Positions 17,635 to 26,351 of a stretch of 64,000 nt of DNA are shown here, one piece after another. The notes beneath the pieces are model-generated. The model saw only the letters and a program-made list of their open reading frames with translations, searched no databases and had not been told where the DNA came from. The position numbers and the translations under genes are program-made. Positions within the stretch are counted from its first letter, which is position 1, and each line of letters opens with the position of its first letter. The stretch is taken from contig SNAP01000001.1 in the NCBI GenBank assembly GCA_022496785.1, positions 1 through 64,000 of the forward strand. Reading direction: 5' to 3'. This DNA comes from Marinilabiliaceae bacterium JC040. GTDB taxonomy: Bacteria; Bacteroidota; Bacteroidia; Bacteroidales; Marinifilaceae.

Positions 17635-19935
17635 GTGGAATATTTAAGTCACCTAAACGAAACTCAAAGAGAAGCAGTAAAGAATTATAATGGTCCTTCA
17701 TTAGTAATAGCTGGAGCTGGTTCAGGAAAGACACGAGTTTTAACATATAGAATAGCAGTCTTATTGGAAAAACAGGTAAAAGCATATAGAATATTAGCAT
17801 TAACCTTTACCAATAAAGCTGCCAATGAAATGAAACATAGAATAGGTGAATTAGTAGATCCACAATCAGCATCGAATATATGGATGGGAACATTTCATTC
17901 AATCTTTGCAAGAATATTAAGAATGGAATCAGATGCAATAGGTTTCAATTCTGATTTCACAATATACGATACACAAGATTCAAAGAATCTTATCAAAAGA
18001 ATAATAAAAGATTTAAAATTAGACGAAAAGGAATATAAACCAAATGAAGTATTAGGTAGAATATCGATGGCTAAGAACAATCTAGTTACATCTGATGTAT
18101 ACCAACACAAAGGAACAATCCGAGAAGCAGATGATTCAATAAAGAAGCCAAGATTATATGAAATATATAAACAGTATTCATCTAGATGTAAAAAAAACAA
18201 TGTAATGGATTTTGATGATCTCTTACTTTATACAAATATTTTATTTAGAGATCATCCAGATATATTAGAGAAATATCAAAAACGTTTTGAATATATATTA
18301 GTTGATGAGTATCAAGACACAAATTACGCACAATATTTAATAGTTAAGAAATTATCACAAGAACACAACAACATATGTGTTGTTGGAGATGATGCACAAA
18401 GTATATACTCATTTAGAGGAGCTAAAATAGAGAATATCTTAAAATTTCAATCAGATTATGAAAATTGTAAAGTCTTTAAGCTAGAACAAAATTATAGATC
18501 CACTCCCACAATCGTAAAGGCAGCAAATTCAGTAATAAAGAAGAATATTCATCAATTAGAAAAGACAGCTTACTCTGTTAATAAAGATGGAGAGAAAATA
18601 CAGATCCGCAAGACTTTAACAGACAGAGAAGAAGCCGTGAATGTAGCTCAAGAGATTGAATATTTACACAATAATTTAGATGAACCTTATAGTAGTATTG
18701 GAATCTTATACAGAACGAATTCACAATCAAGAATACTGGAAGAAACATTTAGACAATACAATATTCCAAATAAGATATATGGAGGTTTATCATTCTATCA
18801 ACGTAAAGAGGTTAAAGATATACTAGCATATTTAAAATTAGTTGTAAATCCAAAAGATGAAGAATCGTTTAATAGAGTGATTAATTATCCTAAACGAGGA
18901 ATAGGGCAAACCACTTTAGGTAAGTTAAATGAATATGCTAAAGGCTTTGAAACAAATGTATGGAATATTCTTACAGACATTAATGAAGAAAGGTTTGCCT
19001 TTAACCAAGGTACTAAAAATAAACTTTCAAAGTTTCACACATTAATACAGAAATTTGGAGAACAAATAGGAACGGTTTCAGCATATGATATTGCAAGTAC
19101 AATAGTAATGGAATCTGGAATAATAGAGGATCTTCGTAGCGATAAATCTCCAGAAGGTGTATCTAGAGCAGAGAATGCACAAGAACTGCTAAACAGTATT
19201 AAAGAATTCACAAAAATCCGAACTAAGGAAGACAGACCATTTCTATTAAGTAATTTTATGGAAGAAGTATCTTTATTAACAGATATAGAGAAAAAAGATA
19301 CAGGAGATAAAGATTTTGTAAGTTTAATGACAGTTCATTCTGCAAAGGGTTTAGAATATAAAAATGTATTTATTGTAGGAGTAGAAGAAAATTTATTTCC
19401 ATCACTTAAAACATTACAAAATAATCAAAGTTTAGAAGAAGAGAGAAGATTGTTTTATGTAGCAGTAACAAGAGCAGAAAAACGTTTGTATATAAGCTAC
19501 AGTAAGAGTAGAATGAAATGGGGAAATATAGAGCAATGTAGACCAAGTAGATTTATAGACGAAATTGACAAACAATACATAAACCTTCCAGATGATTATG
19601 ATTTTAAAATGAAAACGACAGGAGGAATAAATCAAAATAGACGAGAAGGAATAAAAGCAGCAAATAGTAAATCTACCTATATAAAAAAAGATACAAATAG
19701 AGGTCTTAATATGACTCCTTTATCAAAGGATAGTAAAAGCAATGATAAAAAAACTGATATAAAGCAAATCGGAGATCTTAAAATTGGTAATAAAGTTTCT
19801 CATCAAAGATTTGGAATAGGAGAAATAATCTCATTTAGTGGAGAAGGCATAAATTCAAAAGCAGAAGTAAAATTCAATAAATTTGGAATAAAAGTCTTAC
19901 TTTTAAAATTTGCAAAACTGAAAATAATTGGTTAA
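17635..19935 (+). CDS. pcrA: UvrD/PcrA-type ATP-dependent DNA helicase
   Basis: 766 residues, an SF1A 3'-5' helicase for repair and replication restart. It begins LNETQREAV (Q motif), then Walker A GAGSGKT (27-33), LAFTNKAANEM-like motif Ia, DEYQDTN (motif II), GDDAQSIYSFRGA (motif III), LEQNYRS (IV), MTVHSAKGLEY (V) and VAVTRAEKRLY (VI). The C-terminus ends in the small Tudor-like domain of PcrA/UvrD (GNKVSHQRFGIGEI). The start is GTG at 17635; no in-frame ATG precedes the family motif, so GTG is the best call. It appears to stand alone between two promoter regions. Confidence 0.92.
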   Translation: MEYLSHLNETQREAVKNYNGPSLVIAGAGSGKTRVLTYRIAVLLEKQVKAYRILALTFTNKAANEMKHRIGELVDPQSASNIWMGTFHSIFARILRMESDAIGFNSDFTIYDTQDSKNLIKRIIKDLKLDEKEYKPNEVLGRISMAKNNLVTSDVYQHKGTIREADDSIKKPRLYEIYKQYSSRCKKNNVMDFDDLLLYTNILFRDHPDILEKYQKRFEYILVDEYQDTNYAQYLIVKKLSQEHNNICVVGDDAQSIYSFRGAKIENILKFQSDYENCKVFKLEQNYRSTPTIVKAANSVIKKNIHQLEKTAYSVNKDGEKIQIRKTLTDREEAVNVAQEIEYLHNNLDEPYSSIGILYRTNSQSRILEETFRQYNIPNKIYGGLSFYQRKEVKDILAYLKLVVNPKDEESFNRVINYPKRGIGQTTLGKLNEYAKGFETNVWNILTDINEERFAFNQGTKNKLSKFHTLIQKFGEQIGTVSAYDIASTIVMESGIIEDLRSDKSPEGVSRAENAQELLNSIKEFTKIRTKEDRPFLLSNFMEEVSLLTDIEKKDTGDKDFVSLMTVHSAKGLEYKNVFIVGVEENLFPSLKTLQNNQSLEEERRLFYVAVTRAEKRLYISYSKSRMKWGNIEQCRPSRFIDEIDKQYINLPDDYDFKMKTTGGINQNRREGIKAANSKSTYIKKDTNRGLNMTPLSKDSKSNDKKTDIKQIGDLKIGNKVSHQRFGIGEIISFSGEGINSKAEVKFNKFGIKVLLLKFAKLKIIG

Positions 19936-19949
19936 AAAGCATCATATAG

Positions 19950-19980
19950 CTTGAAAATTATGGTAAAACGACTATATTTG
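19950..19980 (+). promoter_or_regulatory. Promoter of the DUF4290-murA unit
   Basis: CTTG (19950-19953), 19 bp, then TATATTTG (19973-19980). Transcription would begin near 19986, giving a leader of about 105 nt to the ATG at 20091. The leader holds a short inverted repeat GTCCT/AGGAC. Confidence 0.6.
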
Positions 19981-20090
19981 TAACATAACGGTTAAATTTC
20001 GTATAACAAAGTCCTCACAATAAATCCTCAAAAGAAGGACAAACTTAAATAAGATTACTTCATAGAAAGTTTCAAAAAAATATTCAATAG

Positions 20091-20711
20091 ATGGAATATA
20101 ACACACAGAAGAAAAGACTTATTCTCCCTGAATATGGTAGAAATATTCAGAACATGGTTGATTATGCATTAAGTATTGAAGATAAAGAAGAACGAACAAA
20201 AGCTGCATATGCAATAGTTAGTGTAATGGGCAATTTAAACCCACACTTACGCGATGTTCAAGATTTCAAACACAAATTATGGGATCATCTAGCAATACTT
20301 TCAGATGGAAAGATGGAAATAGAAACACCATATCCTCTACCTGAATATGAGAAATTGCATGCAAAACCAGAACCTATACCATATCCTAATAAGAAGATTA
20401 AGTTTAAACACTATGGTAAGACTATACAAGATTTTATTGACAAGATTTCTGAAATTGAGGATGAAGAAAGCAGAACTGAATATATAAGATTGATAGCAAG
20501 TCATATGAAAATTGCATATTGTCAATGGAATAACACAAGTGTTGAAGATAAACAAATATTAAAAGATCTTCAAAAAATGACTGATTTTCAAATAGACAAG
20601 GATCTTAAATTATCAGAAAGTAGACCTAATAATACCAATAGAAAGAACAATAGGAATAATAGAAGGAACGATAAAAATCCTCGTTTTAATAAAAGAAACA
20701 AGAAAAACTAG
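20091..20711 (+). CDS. DUF4290 family protein
   Basis: 206 residues. The body matches the Bacteroidetes family DUF4290 (LILPEYGRNIQNMV at 12-25, NPHLRDVQDFKHKLWDHL at about 52-69, YGKTIQDFI at about 110). After residue 175 the protein ends in a low-complexity tail of Asn, Arg and Lys, which looks disordered and nucleic-acid-binding, although that is inference. Function is unknown. It lies 6 bp upstream of murA and shares its promoter, an arrangement that suggests translational coupling. Confidence 0.85.
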   Translation: MEYNTQKKRLILPEYGRNIQNMVDYALSIEDKEERTKAAYAIVSVMGNLNPHLRDVQDFKHKLWDHLAILSDGKMEIETPYPLPEYEKLHAKPEPIPYPNKKIKFKHYGKTIQDFIDKISEIEDEESRTEYIRLIASHMKIAYCQWNNTSVEDKQILKDLQKMTDFQIDKDLKLSESRPNNTNRKNNRNNRRNDKNPRFNKRNKKN

Positions 20712-20717
20712 ATATAT

Positions 20718-22028
20718 ATGAGTAAGTTCATTATACATGGAGGAAATAAACTACAAGGAGAAGTAACTCCTCAGGGAGCTAAAAATGAAGCTCTTCAGGT
20801 ATTATGTGCTGTCCTATTGACAAAAGAGGAAATAGTAATAAATAATATTCCCAATATAAGAGACATTAATAAGCTAATAGATTTATTAGCAGGGATGGGA
20901 GTATTAATAAGAAAGATCTCACCTAACAGCTATTCTTTTAAAGCTGAAAATATAAACTTTGATTATTTTGACACAGAAGAATTTACAGAAAAAGCAGTAA
21001 GTATTCGAGGGTCAATAATGTTAGTTGGACCTCTTCTTGCAAGATACCGAAAAGGATTTGTACCGAAGCCAGGAGGAGATAAAATTGGAAGAAGAAGATT
21101 AGATACTCATTTTATTGGTTTAGAGAATCTAGGAGCTAAATTCAAATACAATAAAGACAAGAAGCGATATGATGCAACTTGTAAGAAATTAACAGGATGT
21201 GATATGTTACTAGATGAAGCATCTGTAACAGGAACAGCAAATATAATAATGGCTTCTGTATTAGCAGAAGGCAAAACAACAATATATAATGCGGCATGTG
21301 AACCCTATATCCAACAACTTTGTAAGATGTTGAATAATATGGGAGCCAAGATTTCTGGTATAGCTTCTAACCTAATAACAATAGAAGGAGTTTCAGAACT
21401 ATTGGGATGTGATCATACATTACTACCAGATATGATAGAAGTTGGTAGTTTTATTGGTTTAGCTGCAATGACTCAATCTTCTCTAACAATAAAGAATGTT
21501 AGTTATGAGAATTTAGGAATCATCCCATCTCAATTTAAAAGAATGGGAATAAATATAGAGAAACACGGAGATGACATATATGTTCCTAAACAAGAGAAAT
21601 ATAGTATAGAAGAGTTTATTGACGGTTCTATAATGACTATTTCAGATGCACCCTGGCCTGGATTAACACCAGATTTATTGAGTATTTTTTTAGTACTAGC
21701 AACTCAAGCAGAAGGCAGTGTATTAATACATCAAAAGATGTTTGAAAGTAGATTATTTTTTGTTGATAAGCTAATAGATATGGGAGCTAAGATTATCTTA
21801 TGTGATCCACATAGAGCGACAGTAATTGGTCTTAATCAGAAGACAAAATTAAGAGGAGCAAATATGGTATCACCTGATATTAGAGCAGGTATTTCTTTAT
21901 TAATAGCAGCACTATCAGCAGATGGAGAAAGTATAATTGATAATATAGAACAAATAGATAGAGGATATGAAAATATCGATATAAAGCTACAAGCTTTAGG
22001 AGCTAATATACAAAGAATCAGCTCCTAA
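20718..22028 (+). CDS. murA: UDP-N-acetylglucosamine 1-carboxyvinyltransferase
   Basis: 436 residues. It catalyses the first committed step of peptidoglycan synthesis, moving enolpyruvate from PEP to UDP-GlcNAc. It opens with the family motif GGNKLQGEVTPQGAKNEALQ, and the active loop is PGGDKIGRRRLDTH. Position 121 in that loop is Asp (codon 21078-21080) where most MurA proteins have the fosfomycin-reactive Cys. The Cys-to-Asp form occurs naturally in several phyla, including Bacteroidetes, keeps activity and gives intrinsic fosfomycin resistance. It is co-transcribed with the DUF4290 gene and its stop is 3 bp from the convergent folK end. Confidence 0.94.
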   Translation: MSKFIIHGGNKLQGEVTPQGAKNEALQVLCAVLLTKEEIVINNIPNIRDINKLIDLLAGMGVLIRKISPNSYSFKAENINFDYFDTEEFTEKAVSIRGSIMLVGPLLARYRKGFVPKPGGDKIGRRRLDTHFIGLENLGAKFKYNKDKKRYDATCKKLTGCDMLLDEASVTGTANIIMASVLAEGKTTIYNAACEPYIQQLCKMLNNMGAKISGIASNLITIEGVSELLGCDHTLLPDMIEVGSFIGLAAMTQSSLTIKNVSYENLGIIPSQFKRMGINIEKHGDDIYVPKQEKYSIEEFIDGSIMTISDAPWPGLTPDLLSIFLVLATQAEGSVLIHQKMFESRLFFVDKLIDMGAKIILCDPHRATVIGLNQKTKLRGANMVSPDIRAGISLLIAALSADGESIIDNIEQIDRGYENIDIKLQALGANIQRISS

Positions 22029-22031
22029 AAT

Positions 22032-22526
22032 TTAAGATATTATTTTTTCAACCATAGAAATATCCGTGCATTCATTTAGTAAAGTACGGATATTTTTATT
22101 TAATACAGGATGAACATAATCAGGATCTATTTCAAGTAATGGTTTTAAAACAAACCTTCTTAATTGAATTCTAGGATGTGGAATAATTAAATCTGTAGTA
22201 TCAAGAATTAAGTCATCAAAAAACAGAATATCCACATCAATATTTCTAGAAGTATATCTTTCTCTATGTCTTAATCTACCCAACTGTTTTTCAACATCTT
22301 GACAGACCAACAAAGCTTCTTTGGGTGTCAAAGAAGTATCATAAACAACGACTTTATTAAGAAACAAATTATCGGATTCGAAACCCCAAGCTTCAGTCTC
22401 ATAATATGCAGATTCATTTATTAAATCACCCAATTTTTCATTGAGTAGAATTATTGTTTTTTTCATAATTTCTACTCTATTACCAAGATTACCACCTAAA
22501 AGAATTGTTATAACGCTCATTTTCAC
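22032..22526 (-). CDS. folK: 6-hydroxymethyl-7,8-dihydropterin pyrophosphokinase
   Basis: 164 residues. It transfers pyrophosphate from ATP to hydroxymethyl-dihydropterin in folate synthesis. Signatures are LLGGNLGNR at the start, YYETEAWGF near residue 41, and RERYTSRNIDVDILFFDD, the metal-binding HPPK motif. The start may be the second Met two codons in (22520). It stands alone on its strand, divergent from sppA, with a minus-strand TATATTTG box at 22598-22605. Confidence 0.93.
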   Translation of the reverse strand: MKMSVITILLGGNLGNRVEIMKKTIILLNEKLGDLINESAYYETEAWGFESDNLFLNKVVVYDTSLTPKEALLVCQDVEKQLGRLRHRERYTSRNIDVDILFFDDLILDTTDLIIPHPRIQLRRFVLKPLLEIDPDYVHPVLNKNIRTLLNECTDISMVEKIIS

Positions 22527-22617
22527 TATATTTAACGTTGGATAAATATTAATAATAAATATTCATTCATTAATAGAAGAATATTAACTAATCGTTTCAA
22601 ATATAAAAAATAATTAA

Positions 22618-24414
22618 ATGAAAACATTCTTAAAAACGACCCTTGCTAGTATGTTAGGGTTTTTATTAGCAGGAATCTTATTTCTAATAATATTAGTAGT
22701 AGGAATTGCATCTTCAGCAAGTTTTGGTGAAAAAGACAAACCAGCTGTAAGAGAAAAGAGTGTGTTAAAGATAGAATTTAACTACTCAATTCCAGACAAA
22801 GCAAGTAATAATCCTTTTGATGGATTTAATTTCATGTCTATGTCTAGTTCAAAACAATTAGGTTTAAATTCGATTTTAAAATCTATAGAAAAGGCAAAAA
22901 CAGACGATAAAATTAAAGGTATCTATCTTGATCTTGCAGGTATTAGTGCAAATTTTGGTTCAATGGCTACCTTAGAAGAGATAAGAAATAAGCTAATAGA
23001 ATTTAAAAAGACAAAAAAATTCATTTATGCTTATAGTAATTTTGGATACTCACAAAAAACATATTATTTAGCATCTATCTCTGATAAAATTTATTTAAAT
23101 CCAGAAGGTTCACTAATGTGGAGCGGTATGGGAGGAGAAATGGTATTCTATACAAATGCATTAAAAAAATTGGGAATATCACCACAGATAGTACGTCACG
23201 GAAAATATAAAGCAGCAGTTGAGCCATACATGCTTACAAAAATGAGTAAAGCCAATAAAGAACAAACAATGAAATATGTTGGTGGTTTATGGAATCATAT
23301 GCTAAAAGGTATATCAAAATATAGAAAATTAAGTGTTGGTAGACTTAACGAACTAGCAGATAATTTTGATTTAAGAGATGGTGTCGATTTAGTTAAAACA
23401 AAAATGATTGATGGAGCTCTATATGAAGATCAAATGTTAGATAAATTAAGAAAACTAACAGATATTAAAGAAGATAAAAAGATTAGATTTATTTCATTAA
23501 TGGATTATTCTAAAACATTATCAAAAGTAGAAACTACAGTAAAAGATAAGATTGCAGTTGTATATGCTACTGGTGAGATTGGAATGAAACAATCTAGCAA
23601 AAGTATAGGTCCAGATTTAGCGAATACAATAAGAAAGATAAGAAAAGATGATGATATTAAAGCAGTAGTTTTAAGAGTAAATTCTCCAGGAGGTTCAGCA
23701 TTAACATCAGAGATTATTTGGAGAGAAGTATGTTTACTAAAAGCTAAAAAACCATTAATTGTTTCAATGGGTAATGTGGCAGCTTCAGGTGGATATTATA
23801 TTTCATGTGCAGCAGATGCAATTGTAGCAAGTCCAACAACAATTACAGGATCGATAGGTATCTTTGGATTATTCTTCAGTGGAGAGAAATTAATTAAAGA
23901 GAAAATTGGTTTAACAACAGATTCTTTTGGAACAAACAAACATTCTAATTTTGGTGGTGGTCAACCTCTACCTCTTCCATTAACATCAAGAGGATTGAAT
24001 TCATATGAAAAGCAAGTAATGCAAAAAATGATAGAAAAAGGATATCATGGATTTATTTCAAAAGTTGCTAAGGGAAGAAAAATGAGTTTAAAATCGATTG
24101 ATGCAATAGGTCAAGGTCGTGTATGGACAGGAGTTGATGCTAAGAAAATTGGATTAGTAGATGTTTTAGGAGGATTAGAAACAGCAATAGATTTAGCTAA
24201 GAAGAAAGCTAAATTAGAAGATTATAAATTAGAAAACTACCCTAAAGAAGAAGATACAATACAAGAGTTAATCAAATCGTTCACAACAGAAATGAGAGCT
24301 AAGTATCTAGCAAAAGAATTAGGTGTAAGCTATTTATACTATCAACAAATAAAAGATGTTTTAAGAAGTGAAGGTCTTCAAGCAAGAATTCCGTATAATC
24401 TTGAATTACATTAA
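22618..24414 (+). CDS. sppA: Signal peptide peptidase SppA, 67K type
   Basis: 598 residues with an N-terminal membrane anchor (about 5-32) and two tandem S49 protease domains, as in protease IV of Gram-negatives. It cuts leftover signal peptides in the inner membrane. The catalytic dyad is split between repeats: Lys196 in RHGKYKAAVEP and Ser390 in NVAASGGYYIS. The gene is followed by a terminator hairpin 8 bp after its stop and then by lpxK. Confidence 0.93.
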   Translation: MKTFLKTTLASMLGFLLAGILFLIILVVGIASSASFGEKDKPAVREKSVLKIEFNYSIPDKASNNPFDGFNFMSMSSSKQLGLNSILKSIEKAKTDDKIKGIYLDLAGISANFGSMATLEEIRNKLIEFKKTKKFIYAYSNFGYSQKTYYLASISDKIYLNPEGSLMWSGMGGEMVFYTNALKKLGISPQIVRHGKYKAAVEPYMLTKMSKANKEQTMKYVGGLWNHMLKGISKYRKLSVGRLNELADNFDLRDGVDLVKTKMIDGALYEDQMLDKLRKLTDIKEDKKIRFISLMDYSKTLSKVETTVKDKIAVVYATGEIGMKQSSKSIGPDLANTIRKIRKDDDIKAVVLRVNSPGGSALTSEIIWREVCLLKAKKPLIVSMGNVAASGGYYISCAADAIVASPTTITGSIGIFGLFFSGEKLIKEKIGLTTDSFGTNKHSNFGGGQPLPLPLTSRGLNSYEKQVMQKMIEKGYHGFISKVAKGRKMSLKSIDAIGQGRVWTGVDAKKIGLVDVLGGLETAIDLAKKKAKLEDYKLENYPKEEDTIQELIKSFTTEMRAKYLAKELGVSYLYYQQIKDVLRSEGLQARIPYNLELH

Positions 24415-24422
24415 TAGAATAT

Positions 24423-24450
24423 AAAGAGTCGATTTTATATCGACTCTTTT
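24423..24450 (+). terminator. Terminator between sppA and lpxK
   Basis: An 11-bp perfect stem (AAAGAGTCGAT / ATCGACTCTTT) with a 5-nt loop ends in a T run, 13 bp before the lpxK start. It may attenuate rather than stop transcription into lpxK. Confidence 0.75.
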
Positions 24451-24463
24451 AATATAATAAACT

Positions 24464-25552
24464 ATGAATAAACCTGGAAAATTAGCAAGTTTCTTTCTAC
24501 TAAGTCCATTAAGTTTACTTTATGGAAGTATAACAGGAATACGCAATACGTTGTTTAATTTAAAGATTCTTCCATCACAAGAATTTAACACACCAATAAT
24601 ATGTATAGGGAATATAGCTGTAGGAGGCACTGGCAAGACCCCACACAGTGAATACATAATAAAGGAACTAGAAAAAGATTTTAAGATTGCATATGTAAGT
24701 AGAGGCTATAAGCGAAAGACAAGAGGTTTTCAGTTAGCTAGTTTAGACTCTACATCGAGAGAGATTGGGGATGAAGCAAGACAAATAAAACAAAAATATC
24801 CCAATACAATAGTAGCAGTAGATGGTAATAGAAGAAGAGCAATAAACAAGCTTGAGAAATCAGCAAATGCTCCTGATATAATAATATTAGATGATGCTTT
24901 TCAACATAGATATGTAAAAGCAGATATAAACATATTATTAACAGATGAAGAGAAACCTTTCTACGAAGATAATATTATGCCACTGGGAAGATTAAGAGAA
25001 TACTCTTCATCAAAAAACAGAGCAAATATAATTATTGTAACTAAATGTAACCCACAGATAACGCCAATAGAGAAGAGAATAATTTTAAATAATCTTGGCT
25101 TAAAACCATATCAATCATTATATTTTACTACAATGAAATATGGAGATATTAAACCAGTATTTTCAAAAGAAGTTTCTAGTATAGAATCTTTCTCACAATA
25201 TACATCTTATATAGTAACTGGTATAGCTAAACCGAAGCCACTATTAGAAAGATGTAAAAAGTTATTTAAGAAAACTCATCATATATCATTTCCAGATCAT
25301 CATAATTTTACAAAGAATGATATAAAAAATATTCAAGATAAATTCGTATCAGATAGTAGTCAGCACAAATGCATTTTAACAACAGAGAAAGATGCAATGA
25401 GGTTACAAGGTATGGATCTTCCTGAAGAAATAAAGAAAAGCATGTATTACATTCCAATAGAACCTAGTTTTATAGATAATAATGAAGAGAAACTAATAAA
25501 ATGGATAAAGGAATATGTTACAAAAAATAAAGAAATGCGCATCTTATATTAA
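24464..25552 (+). CDS. lpxK: Tetraacyldisaccharide 4'-kinase
   Basis: 362 residues. It phosphorylates the 4' position of the lipid A disaccharide at the inner membrane. It has an N-terminal membrane-associated helix (LLSPLSLLYGSITGIRN), the P loop GNIAVGGTGKTP near residues 46-57, YVSRGYKRKTRGF, the GDEARQIKQKYP segment, and DDAFQHRYVKADINILL. Its 3' end overlaps the following nucleoside phosphorylase gene by 38 bp in another frame, so the two are co-transcribed. Confidence 0.93.
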   Translation: MNKPGKLASFFLLSPLSLLYGSITGIRNTLFNLKILPSQEFNTPIICIGNIAVGGTGKTPHSEYIIKELEKDFKIAYVSRGYKRKTRGFQLASLDSTSREIGDEARQIKQKYPNTIVAVDGNRRRAINKLEKSANAPDIIILDDAFQHRYVKADINILLTDEEKPFYEDNIMPLGRLREYSSSKNRANIIIVTKCNPQITPIEKRIILNNLGLKPYQSLYFTTMKYGDIKPVFSKEVSSIESFSQYTSYIVTGIAKPKPLLERCKKLFKKTHHISFPDHHNFTKNDIKNIQDKFVSDSSQHKCILTTEKDAMRLQGMDLPEEIKKSMYYIPIEPSFIDNNEEKLIKWIKEYVTKNKEMRILY

Positions 25553-26318
25553 TGAACGTATTAGTATAGATACAGATACAGGAATAATATTAGGAACAGG
25601 TTTAGGAAAATTAGCTGAACAGATTGATATTATTCACAAAATCAGATATGAAGACCTTCCCCACTTCCCTATTTCGACTGTTGAAGGACATAATGGACAA
25701 TTTATATATGGGAAATTAGGAGATAAACTTGTGATTGCTCTACAAGGTAGATTTCATTATTATGAAGGTTATAGTATAGAAGAAGTTGGTTTTCCTGTAC
25801 GAGTTTTAAAAGAGTTAGGTGTTAATAGACTACTAATATCTAATGCAGCAGGAGCAATGAATCCCTCATATGAAGTTGGAGATTTAGTAATAATTAAAGA
25901 TCATATAAATATGTTTCCTACAAATCCTTTGATAGGAAAGAATCATGAAGAATTGGGACCTCGTTTTCCTGACATGAGTGAAGCATATGATAAGGAAATG
26001 ATTATAGAAGCTCAAAAAATAGCTAAAAGAGAGAATATAGATATACATACAGGTGTATATGTAGGAGTTAGTGGACCTACTTACGAAACACCAGCTGAGT
26101 ATAAGTTTTTTAGAATAATTGGAGGAGACATTGTAGGAATGTCTACAGTGCCAGAAGTTATTGTAGCAAGACATGCAGGAATAAAATGTTTTGGTATCTC
26201 AGTTGTAACAGATAGTGGTGCTCCAGGAAAACTAAAGGAAATTAGTCACTCTGAAGTTCAAAGGATTGGAGAATTATCTCAACCAAGAATGGCTGAAATA
26301 TTTAAAAAGATTATATAA
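25515..26318 (+). CDS. punA: Purine nucleoside phosphorylase (PNP-I, trimeric type)
   Basis: 267 residues. It splits inosine and guanosine with phosphate for purine salvage. It shows GIILGTGLGKLAEQI, the phosphate-site GRFHYYEGY segment, LLISNAAGAMN, GPTYETPAEYK and GDIVGMSTVPEVIVARH. The start within lpxK is the only Met before the conserved motif, so the 38-bp overlap seems real. It ends shortly before the GNAT-like gene, separated by a small inverted repeat. Confidence 0.92.
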   Translation: MLQKIKKCASYINERISIDTDTGIILGTGLGKLAEQIDIIHKIRYEDLPHFPISTVEGHNGQFIYGKLGDKLVIALQGRFHYYEGYSIEEVGFPVRVLKELGVNRLLISNAAGAMNPSYEVGDLVIIKDHINMFPTNPLIGKNHEELGPRFPDMSEAYDKEMIIEAQKIAKRENIDIHTGVYVGVSGPTYETPAEYKFFRIIGGDIVGMSTVPEVIVARHAGIKCFGISVVTDSGAPGKLKEISHSEVQRIGELSQPRMAEIFKKII

Positions 26319-26320
26319 TA

Positions 26321-26341
26321 TTATACCTTTGTCTGGTATAA
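26321..26341. promoter_or_regulatory. -7 box inside a small inverted repeat before the GNAT-like gene
   Basis: TTATACC (26321-26327) and GGTATAA (26335-26341) flank a TAnnTTTG box, TACCTTTG (26324-26331); TTTA lies at the expected -33 position. The overlap of box and palindrome could mean repressor binding, or it may be a weak hairpin. Confidence 0.35.
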
Positions 26342-26351
26342 AAGATGAAAG

